The position numbers were made by a program, and so were the translations under genes. From assembly GCA_025449975.1 (NCBI GenBank), contig JANWIG010000047.1, forward strand, positions 22,083 to 86,082: 64,000 nucleotides of DNA, in the 5' to 3' direction. This document shows positions 56,380 through 64,000 of the stretch, piece after piece (position 1 is the stretch's first letter; the number at the start of each line of letters is the position of its first letter). Source of the DNA: Thermoactinomycetaceae bacterium. Its GTDB lineage: Bacteria; Bacillota; Bacilli; Thermoactinomycetales; Thermoactinomycetaceae. Under the pieces are notes generated by a model, which saw only the letters and a program-made list of their open reading frames with translations, did no database searches and had not been told where the DNA came from.

Positions 56380-57498
56380 TTAACCTTCTACTACACGATG
56401 GTAGAGTTCTTCGTATTGTTGGGCGATTTTTTTGCCGCAGAATTTGTCTTTGACTCGCTGTAGACCATTTTCAGAGAAGGTTTGGTAGAGTTTCTGATCT
56501 TTTAGTAGGCGAATGGAGTAGTTTGCCATGGTTTCAATGTCTCCTACATCGGCTAGAAAGCCGGTTTCGCTGTGTTTGACTACTTCGGGAATTCCCCCGA
56601 TGTTGGAGCCGACGGTTGGGATGCCACAGGCCATTGCTTCGAGTGCGACGAGGCCGAAGCTTTCTTTGGCTGATGGCAGGAGGAGGAGGTCGGCTAGGGA
56701 GATGAGTTGGGCTACTTCTTCTTGTTTTCCGAGAAAGATGACTTTGGAGGTAAGCCCGAGTTCTCCTACCAATGCATTTACTTTCGGCCATTCTACTCCT
56801 TCTCCTACCAGTATGAGGCGTGATGGGATCTGACGTTGTACACGGTCAAAGATGTGAATCACATCTTCTGGACGTTTCACTGCTCGAAAGTTGGAGATAT
56901 GTAAGAGAATTTTTTCATCCGGTTGAGCGTACATCGGGCGGATGTGTGAAACATCTCGTGGATAAAATTGTCGCCAGTCGATAAAGTTGTAAATTCGCTC
57001 AATCTCTTTGTCGACACAGAGCATGTCTTTGGTTTGTTTCACCAAGCTATCTGATACCGCAGTGACAGCATCGCTTTTGTTGACTCCAAAGCAGATAATA
57101 TCTTTCAGCGTGGGATCTTCTCCCAAGACGGTAATATCTGTTCCATGTAAAGTAGTTACTACTTTCAGATGATCACCGACCATTTGTTTGGCGAGGATGG
57201 CGGCGACGGCGTGTGGGATTGCATAATGAACATGCAATAAGTCCAAACGATGAACTTTGGCGACTTGAGCCATCCGGTTGGCTAATGCCAAGTCATACGG
57301 TGGATATTTAAATACAGCATAACGATTGGCTTCCACCCCATGATACCAAATATTTTGATGAAAGTGGCCTAGACGGAAAGGCATATCGTAAGTAATAAAG
57401 TGAATCTCATGTCCAATTTCTGCGAGAAGTTTCCCTAATTCGGTTGCTACGACTCCTGATCCTCCAAGTGAAGGATAGCAGGTTATTCCGATTCGCAC
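56380..57498 (-). CDS. bshA: N-acetyl-alpha-D-glucosaminyl L-malate synthase
   Basis: MRIGITCYPSLGGSGVVATELGKLLAEIGHEIHFITY; GT4 motif ESFGLVALEAMACG. Confidence 0.95.
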   Translation of the reverse strand: MRIGITCYPSLGGSGVVATELGKLLAEIGHEIHFITYDMPFRLGHFHQNIWYHGVEANRYAVFKYPPYDLALANRMAQVAKVHRLDLLHVHYAIPHAVAAILAKQMVGDHLKVVTTLHGTDITVLGEDPTLKDIICFGVNKSDAVTAVSDSLVKQTKDMLCVDKEIERIYNFIDWRQFYPRDVSHIRPMYAQPDEKILLHISNFRAVKRPEDVIHIFDRVQRQIPSRLILVGEGVEWPKVNALVGELGLTSKVIFLGKQEEVAQLISLADLLLLPSAKESFGLVALEAMACGIPTVGSNIGGIPEVVKHSETGFLADVGDIETMANYSIRLLKDQKLYQTFSENGLQRVKDKFCGKKIAQQYEELYHRVVEG

Positions 57499-57517
57499 AG
57501 TCTCACCACTTTCTTTT

Positions 57518-58225
57518 CTACTGAGAGATTAATAGATTTTTAAGCACGGGCTGCGGACTTACTAAACCTTCTCCATAACGCGCCCTGATCTGGTATCCCC
57601 AGATCGAGTCACGTCCTTCAATCATCGCTTGATAGGCGGGCTGGTTTAAAGGAGTCTCTACTTCTCCTTCGCTTCTGGCAAATTGGCTAGCATAAGCGGC
57701 CAGTGCTGCTTGTTTTCGATGATAGACGTCACTTATATCCACGATGATATCGGCTTTGGCAATATCATTAATAAAATAATAGTAGAAGTAGGGAACGCGA
57801 TACGCCGGTTCATTGCCTGGGGTCTGTTTTTTGCGAATTGCCGCATCAAATACCGCTTCTTTTGCCATTTGGCTACAAGCGACATGATCGGGATGGCGAT
57901 CTTCAAAGTAAGGAGCGAGGACCACTTGCGGTCGGTATTGGCGAATCACTTGGGTCATTTTTAAAATTTGTTCGGAAGATCTGTTTAGACCGCGATCAGG
58001 AAATCCGAGGTTGATCAGCTCGGAAACGCCTAAAATCTCGGCTGCAGCTTTCGCTTCTTCTCGTCTTCGTTCCACCGTTCCGTTGGATGATAGCTCTGCT
58101 TCTGTCAGATGGCAGAGAGCGGTGCGAAAGCCGGCAAGGTGATGTTTGGCTAAAATGCCGCCTACTCCGATCTCCGCATCATCGGGATGCGCAGCAAAAA
58201 CAAGAAGATCGACTGATTGAGTCAT
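57518..58225 (-). CDS. bshB1: Bacillithiol biosynthesis deacetylase
   Basis: LVFAAHPDDAEIGVGG; YRPQVVLAPYFEDRHPDHVACS; RARYGEGLVS. Confidence 0.95.
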   Translation of the reverse strand: MTQSVDLLVFAAHPDDAEIGVGGILAKHHLAGFRTALCHLTEAELSSNGTVERRREEAKAAAEILGVSELINLGFPDRGLNRSSEQILKMTQVIRQYRPQVVLAPYFEDRHPDHVACSQMAKEAVFDAAIRKKQTPGNEPAYRVPYFYYYFINDIAKADIIVDISDVYHRKQAALAAYASQFARSEGEVETPLNQPAYQAMIEGRDSIWGYQIRARYGEGLVSPQPVLKNLLISQ

Positions 58226-58328
58226 TTCCGCATCACTCCTTTTACTGGATTTTAAGCCAATGGATGAGAAGAAGCGCTATCCAAACGCTTCTTCTATATA
58301 AATGATTTTCTATTTTACGATAGAGTAA

Positions 58329-59312
58329 CTATAACTTGAAAAAAGAGTCAACCTGTGTAAATAAGGCTGGTGTACCTCCGGTATGCCAAAAGAGTAGATG
58401 CTGGTTTTGCCGATCTTTTTTTTGGCTGACACGGTCTATCATACCTGCCAGTGCTTTTCCGGTATAAACCGGATCTGTAAAGATGCCTTCTAGCTGAGCC
58501 AAACAGCGAATCGCTTGATTGCCCTCTGGGGAAGGGACACCGTACTTCAGCCCGATGAATTGATCGAGAATAGGAATCGATTCTGGTAAAATTTCCGTCG
58601 TCTCGCCATGTTCTCGTAAAAGATCGTTGGTTAGCCGAGCTACTTCTTTGGCAGCTTCTTCTCGCTTGAGCCATACACTGACACCGATCACTTTGCTCGT
58701 TTGTTGTCTGCTCATCCGCTGACCGGCTAGGAGACCAGCCATTGTCCCGCCTGTGCCTACGGTAACATATATTTCCTGAAACGGCAAAATACCTTGTTTC
58801 TTTCGTTGCGATTCCAGTTCATACCACGCTCGGACGTAGCCATAATCCCCCACTGTCGTCGATCCACCGACAGGGATGACGAGCGGCTTTCTCCCTTGTT
58901 GTCTTGCTTCTTCTGCTTTTTCTTCCATCGCTTGAAGAAGATCAGCTGAACCATAACAACCGGTTAAAACGATTTTCGCCCCCAAGAGCTGGTCCAAAAA
59001 ACGGTTTCCTTGCAATGGTCCCAGATGTTTCCCACTAAAACATAACCATGTTTCTACTCCCAAACGATTGGCTGCTGCTGCCGTCAACCGACAATGGTTG
59101 GAACCCGGGCTGCCACCGGTAATGATGAGATCATACTGCTCTCTTTTCACTCGACCTAACAAATATTCCAATTTGCGAACCTTGTTTCCTCCAAAGGCGA
59201 GGCCCGTTAGATCATCTCGTTTGATCCAACAGGAATCGACGCCTAAGTATTGCGCAAATCGAGTGAGGGGATGAAGCGGTGTCTCTCCCAATAAAAACGC
59301 TTCTTTATACAT
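58329..59312 (-). CDS. D-cysteine desulfhydrase/ACC deaminase family PLP enzyme
   Basis: LGVDSCWIKRDDLTGLAFGGNKVRKLEYLLG; YVTVGTGGTMAGLLAG; FWHTGGTPALF. Confidence 0.9.
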   Translation of the reverse strand: MYKEAFLLGETPLHPLTRFAQYLGVDSCWIKRDDLTGLAFGGNKVRKLEYLLGRVKREQYDLIITGGSPGSNHCRLTAAAANRLGVETWLCFSGKHLGPLQGNRFLDQLLGAKIVLTGCYGSADLLQAMEEKAEEARQQGRKPLVIPVGGSTTVGDYGYVRAWYELESQRKKQGILPFQEIYVTVGTGGTMAGLLAGQRMSRQQTSKVIGVSVWLKREEAAKEVARLTNDLLREHGETTEILPESIPILDQFIGLKYGVPSPEGNQAIRCLAQLEGIFTDPVYTGKALAGMIDRVSQKKDRQNQHLLFWHTGGTPALFTQVDSFFKL

Positions 59313-60114
59313 CTAAAATATTTTCCAATCCATAAACCAAGGATTTGAGCTCAACGACTTTTTCAATCGCCAATTTCACTCCAGGCATAAACGATTCGCG
59401 ATTTAAGGAATCATGTTTAATCGTCAGCAGTTGACCTGAACCGCCAAAGAGTACTTCTTGATGGGCAACGAGTCCTGGCAGGCGCACACTATGGATCCGA
59501 AATCCTTGATATTCCGCTCCCCGTGCCCCACTGAGTGTTTCTGTTTCTTCAGGATGTCCTTGCTTTGTGGGTTGACGATTGGCAGCGATCAGTTCAGCTG
59601 TTTTTACTGCCGTGCCCGAAGGAGCATCCAATTTCCGATCATGGTGTAGTTCGATAATTTCCACATGAGGTAAATATTTGGCTGCTTGTGCTGCAAACAC
59701 CATCATCAATACAGCGCCGATCGCAAAGTTTGGAGCGATAATCCCGCCCACTTGCTTGGCCCGACATAGCTCGTCCAATTCGGCAACGTCCTTTTCCGTT
59801 AGTCCCGAAGTTCCTACGACTGGACGCACGCCTTTAGCCAGTGCCAATTCCATATGTTTTTTGACTGAATGAGGGGTGGTAAAATCGACGAGTACATCGG
59901 CAGGAAACTGATCCAATGCTTCTTCCACCGAACTAACAAACGGAACATCGATTGGACCAAGCCCGACCACTTCCCCAACATCCTTGCCAGCCTCCGAACG
60001 AGAGACACCGCAAACGAGTTGGAGATGATCATGTCTCTGTAACATTTTTACGACTTCTTGTCCCATTCTTCCATTTGCTCCAGCAACAATGACACGAATA
60101 CCCATGAGGTTCAT
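59305..60114 (-). CDS. dapB: 4-hydroxy-tetrahydrodipicolinate reductase
   Basis: IRVIVAGANGRMGQEVVKM; VVGTSGLTEKDV; IELHHDRKLDAPSGTAVKTAELI. Confidence 0.97.
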   Translation of the reverse strand: MNLMGIRVIVAGANGRMGQEVVKMLQRHDHLQLVCGVSRSEAGKDVGEVVGLGPIDVPFVSSVEEALDQFPADVLVDFTTPHSVKKHMELALAKGVRPVVGTSGLTEKDVAELDELCRAKQVGGIIAPNFAIGAVLMMVFAAQAAKYLPHVEIIELHHDRKLDAPSGTAVKTAELIAANRQPTKQGHPEETETLSGARGAEYQGFRIHSVRLPGLVAHQEVLFGGSGQLLTIKHDSLNRESFMPGVKLAIEKVVELKSLVYGLENILDV

Positions 60115-60192
60115 TCTCCTTTATTAGTCGAAATTTCTACATCATAACATACGTGTGGACAGAACCAAGTACGACGGGTGAACAGCTAGTGA

Positions 60193-60528
60193 TTACGCTT
60201 CTTGATCTTTCCGCGACCAACGATCTTTATCGCGGGTATTATATTTGTGCATCACTTGATCAAATGCTTCATTTAAATCGATATGTAAGGAGTTAGCAAA
60301 ACAAGCTACAATAAAAATAATATCACCTAGTTCATTTTGAATCGAATTCTCTTCTTCCTCTGGTTTTTTCGGTTTTTGACCAAATTGGTGATTTACTTCC
60401 CGAGCAAGCTCACCCACTTCTTCTGTCAAACGGGCGAGCATCGAAAGCGGATGAAAATATCCTTCTTTAAACTGATTAATATATTGATCTACTTCCTGTT
60501 GAATCTCTTTCAATGTTTTATCCTTCAT
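60193..60528 (-). CDS. MazG-like nucleotide pyrophosphohydrolase
   Basis: MLARLTEEVGELAREVNHQFG...IQNELGDIIFIVACFANSLHIDLNEAFDQVMHKYNTRD. Confidence 0.92.
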   Translation of the reverse strand: MKDKTLKEIQQEVDQYINQFKEGYFHPLSMLARLTEEVGELAREVNHQFGQKPKKPEEEENSIQNELGDIIFIVACFANSLHIDLNEAFDQVMHKYNTRDKDRWSRKDQEA

Positions 60529-60722
60529 TCGGCACCCCCCTTATCTTTTTCATGTTAACTGATCACTTCCAATAACTCAATCAAGGAGCAATAAAACCTT
60601 CTTATAAAGATACAATAAATAAAACATGATAAACAGCACCATGATATTTACAATAAAATCGATTTTCGATATAGTAAATTTTCATATATAGAAATTTGTT
60701 TTCGTAAAGGGAGTAGAGCGAT

Positions 60723-61571
60723 ATGCCAAGTAACATCCTTCATCATGCTAAAAAACTGTTCTTTATTATTCTAGGAGCAGTGATTTTCTCATTTGGTATC
60801 AACTATTTTGCCATTCCTAATAAGATCGCAGAGGGTGGGGTTACAGGCATTTCGATCATTCTCCACTATCAATTTGGTTGGGATACCGGAACAGTGATTT
60901 TGCTGCTGAATATCCCCTTGTTTTTTATTGGTTATAAAGTATTTGGTAAAAAAACGCTGATTTATACTTTTATTGCGACGATCGCTGTGGCCATCTGCTT
61001 AAACCTTACAGATGGGATCGGGGAAAAGATGGACGACCTGCTTCTTGCTGCTCTTTATGCCGGTGTCTTTGTCGGAATCGGTCTTGGCTTGATTATAAGG
61101 GTGGGTGGAACCTTGGGAGGAGCCGATGTCGTTGCTCGTGTTTTACACCGATTTCTCGGTTGGAGCATCGGACGAATGCTCCTTATACTCGATTTTGCTG
61201 TGATTGTTGCCAGCACTTTTGTCATCGGGATTGACTTGGCTATGTATACACTCGTCTCTGTTTTTGTCGCTGCACAAGCGCTTGACTTCGTGGTAGAAGG
61301 GTTACGCGTTTCCAAAGCAGCCACGATTATTTCCAATCAAGCGAAGGAGTTAGCAAAAGAGATAACGAAAAAAATGAACCGCGGTGTGACTGTTTTGCAA
61401 GGTCAAGGGGCTTATACACAGAGGAAAAAAGAGGTATTATATGTGGTTGTCCAACCAAGTGAATTGCCAAAATTAAAAGAGATCGTGTACAACTTCGATT
61501 CCAAGGCTTTTGTCGTCGTCCACGATGCACGTGAGGTATTGGGGGAAGGATTTACATATAAACGAACTTGA
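60723..61571 (+). CDS. YitT family membrane protein
   Basis: GINYFAIPNKIAEGGVTGISIILHY; LGLIIRVGGTLGGADVVARVLHRFLGWSIGRMLLILD; C-terminal DUF2179-like domain. Confidence 0.92.
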   Translation: MPSNILHHAKKLFFIILGAVIFSFGINYFAIPNKIAEGGVTGISIILHYQFGWDTGTVILLLNIPLFFIGYKVFGKKTLIYTFIATIAVAICLNLTDGIGEKMDDLLLAALYAGVFVGIGLGLIIRVGGTLGGADVVARVLHRFLGWSIGRMLLILDFAVIVASTFVIGIDLAMYTLVSVFVAAQALDFVVEGLRVSKAATIISNQAKELAKEITKKMNRGVTVLQGQGAYTQRKKEVLYVVVQPSELPKLKEIVYNFDSKAFVVVHDAREVLGEGFTYKRT

Positions 61572-61584
61572 GGGATAAAATGCA

Positions 61585-61618
61585 AACAACGCAGAAAGAC
61601 ACCCTGCGTTGTTTACAT
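61585..61618 (+). terminator. Intrinsic terminator
   Basis: AAACAACGCAG...CTGCGTTGTTTACATTTT. Confidence 0.65.
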
Positions 61619-62449
61619 TTTCGATGCTTGAACCAAACGTTCTTCTGCTTGATATTTCCGCCAAGCGACATAAGTGAGGACGATTAAAATAAAGCTGCTG
61701 ATCCAAAACATCATCCAATAAAACGGTAAACTGCCAAAAGGAGCGATCGCTGCCATCACATCTTTATCAGAGCCAAAAAAGAGCGGTTGCAAAATCTTTT
61801 CCAACTCATTAAAGGCGGACTGAACCATTTGCGGACGATCGGTTTTTTTAAGTGCTGCAAACAGTGAATCCAATTTTTGTACCGTCTGGTCACTTCTCCC
61901 GACGACAAGTGCGGGTCGTATCAGCTCATAGTTTCCAATTAGAACCCGAACTTGCTGTTGATAAGCAACATGATTCTCCTCTTGGATCGCTTGTTTCGCT
62001 TTCAGAAGGGGTTGATTAAGCGAATGGTAATACTGTTTCCATAGGGGTTGATACGAATGAGCGGCGGCATCAAAGGCAAGTGTCAACTTAGTGGCAGCTC
62101 CTTGTAACTTGGTTCGATTCGGAATGAGCCGATTGAGCTCTTGCTCCAATTCCAGAATCGTTTCGGACAATGTCCGAATTCCAGCAACATCCATATTTTT
62201 ATTGGAAAAATCCGCTGCCGAAAATTGTGTTGCTAGCTTAGCCAACTCTTCTTTGGCAGCAACCAGCTGTCCCCGTAAAATCCAATTACTAATTTTATTT
62301 GCCGATTTTGCCCAATCTTCCCGATAGAAACGATCATTCGCCTGCACGGTTCCAAGCATTCCGATAAATAGGATACAAACACAAAGCATCCCAAGGATCA
62401 ACCGAGATCGGATCAAGACCATCCCCCTTTCTATTGATCTTTCAGTCAA
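61613..62449 (-). CDS. ypjB: Sporulation protein YpjB-like
   Basis: Signal plus C-terminal TM; position next to the mazG/dapB cluster matches the B. subtilis ypj locus. Confidence 0.75.
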   Translation of the reverse strand: MTERSIERGMVLIRSRLILGMLCVCILFIGMLGTVQANDRFYREDWAKSANKISNWILRGQLVAAKEELAKLATQFSAADFSNKNMDVAGIRTLSETILELEQELNRLIPNRTKLQGAATKLTLAFDAAAHSYQPLWKQYYHSLNQPLLKAKQAIQEENHVAYQQQVRVLIGNYELIRPALVVGRSDQTVQKLDSLFAALKKTDRPQMVQSAFNELEKILQPLFFGSDKDVMAAIAPFGSLPFYWMMFWISSFILIVLTYVAWRKYQAEERLVQASKM

Positions 62450-62649
62450 ACGGCTGATTTATGAATATTTTATAAATAATCTATTCGGGTTGTCCGTTGA
62501 AATATGTCTACCTTGTCCTGAATTTGTTTGCCCCCAGAAAGTAAAAAAAGGAATATTGAACTGCTTGCTCTTCCTAAGGGGAAAGGTTTGTTTGTGTTAC
62601 AAACTAGTTTGAATGAATTATAATGGATTTATCCACAAAAATAGAGATA

Positions 62650-62680
62650 TGCCTTCGATTTACGGACATACCTCCCAAAA
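62650..62680 (-). terminator. Intrinsic terminator
   Basis: Minus: AGGTATGTCCGTAAATCGAAGGCATATCTCTATTTTTG. Confidence 0.55.
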
Positions 62681-62687
62681 TCTATTA

Positions 62688-63635
62688 TCAATCCGTCCAA
62701 TCAGTTTGCCGGATTAATTTTCCTGTTTGCAAATCGTAATAATCAGGAAATAAGTTTTCATACGTAAAGATAATCGGATAAGGAAATTGATGATACCCTT
62801 CTAAGTTTGCCAAGAAATCCGTCATCCATTTTACAAATAATCGCTCAATGGTTATTTGGTAAATACTATCAAAACCTTCTTCGATAATCGTATCGATGTC
62901 TAATGCTCTTTCAAAATTAAACGTTCCACCAAACCCCATATTTCCGTATACGGGTTTTCCTGAACGATCGTAGTAGAGAGGCACTTCTTCAAAAGCCTCC
63001 GTTACGGGCTTCGAATCGACTGAAAAGCTATAAATATGATCGAATAAAGCATCTAAGACGATCACTTCGGTCTCTTCTGTATAAGGATGAGAAAATATCT
63101 CTCTGAACAAATAGGTAAACTCATCTTTCATCGAATCAAAAACCATCATAATGTTTTCTTGATCTGCTCGCGAAACTTGATAGCGCGTAAACTTTCCGAT
63201 GCGCAAATCGTAATAATGAGGATAGTCTTCTTTAAAAGATAAATAAAGAGGATAAGGGAAAGAATGAAATTGATTGATTTGATTCAATAGGCTGCTGATC
63301 CAAGCTACAAAACTTCCTTTATATTGATCAGGGTACACTTCTTCGTCAAACAAATCGGGTAGAAAATCTGACTTTTCACATACTGTCGTAAACACATTGT
63401 AGACAGGATCTCCATTTTCATCATACCGAAGGGGCGCCGCTCCAAACAAAGGTTCAGTCGTCGAAGGTCTTACCTCAATCTCTACTTCATCTAAATTGTT
63501 TCTAGCCAAAAATAATAATACCTCTGTTTCAGGTGTATATCGATACGATAACACACTCTCTAAAAACCGAATCATTTTCGTCCAATCTCTCCTCATTTCC
63601 TGGACACTTTTCCCCCGATCATCAAGTGGAATCAT
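62688..63635 (-). CDS. Hypothetical protein with internal tandem duplication
   Basis: 315 aa; two related halves (see findings). Confidence 0.7.
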   Translation of the reverse strand: MIPLDDRGKSVQEMRRDWTKMIRFLESVLSYRYTPETEVLLFLARNNLDEVEIEVRPSTTEPLFGAAPLRYDENGDPVYNVFTTVCEKSDFLPDLFDEEVYPDQYKGSFVAWISSLLNQINQFHSFPYPLYLSFKEDYPHYYDLRIGKFTRYQVSRADQENIMMVFDSMKDEFTYLFREIFSHPYTEETEVIVLDALFDHIYSFSVDSKPVTEAFEEVPLYYDRSGKPVYGNMGFGGTFNFERALDIDTIIEEGFDSIYQITIERLFVKWMTDFLANLEGYHQFPYPIIFTYENLFPDYYDLQTGKLIRQTDWTD

Positions 63636-64000
63636 TCAATTATCCTCCCCTAGTTACGAAAACATATAATCTGTATTTTAGTCAATTCTTTTGCTAGAAA
63701 CAACCTATTTTCCTTAACAGATAAAATCTTCTTTCCTCACCTCTTTCATCCTGAGTAAATTATCTTAATATGAACTATATAATCATTGTATATGTGTATA
63801 AAAATTTCACTAGCTAGTATATTTTAAACCGCTTACATTGGCTAGTCCAATTGGTAAAATTCCTTGAAAAAGCCAGCAACTTCTTTTTCACCCTGACTTC
63901 CAATAAAAGGCGCAACCAGAAACATCCATGCAAGCAGCAAAACCCTAGAGACTCTAAGGGTCCGCCACGGCTCCACCCACTAACCCAGATCAGATGGAAC

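Noticed and set aside
1-64000. CRISPR array
   Set aside because: No regularly spaced direct repeats seen; the repeats found are dispersed IS relics and terminators.

Overview
Chromosomal window from a low-to-mid GC, spore-forming Bacillales-type Firmicute. A Thermoactinomycetaceae-like origin is inferred from SplB, YpjB, bacillithiol genes, LexA and the ypjB-mazG-dapB-bshB1-bshA-cca-birA-panBCD gene order. Most of the window is ordinary core and housekeeping gene content. It also holds a split LigD pair plus a distant Ku gene, an RNR operon, AzlCD, LrgAB, and one tRNA-Leu(UAA). I found no CRISPR array, rRNA or intact prophage. The most unusual layer is a set of decayed IS200/IS605 (TnpB/OrfB) remnants and short hairpin derivatives, all on the minus strand. 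Their conserved right-end-like sequence (GTTTTATAAGTTTTTCGTAACGG, or a TTGACACTCC-type hairpin end near trxB) lies at or within a few tens of bp of the start codons of cca, an acyl-CoA synthetase, an acyl-CoA thioesterase and trxB. The same right-end sequence is complementary to a segment inside the TnpB reading frame. Other notable signals: tandem CsoR/CstR-like operators with a DsrE-like gene relic; a hairpin that sequesters the RBS of a lipoprotein gene; a His/Arg-rich mini-protein; an ABC ATPase broken by a single in-frame TAA; a macro-domain fusion; and a hypothetical protein built from an internal duplication. All homology calls are by eye from the translations; no searches were run.
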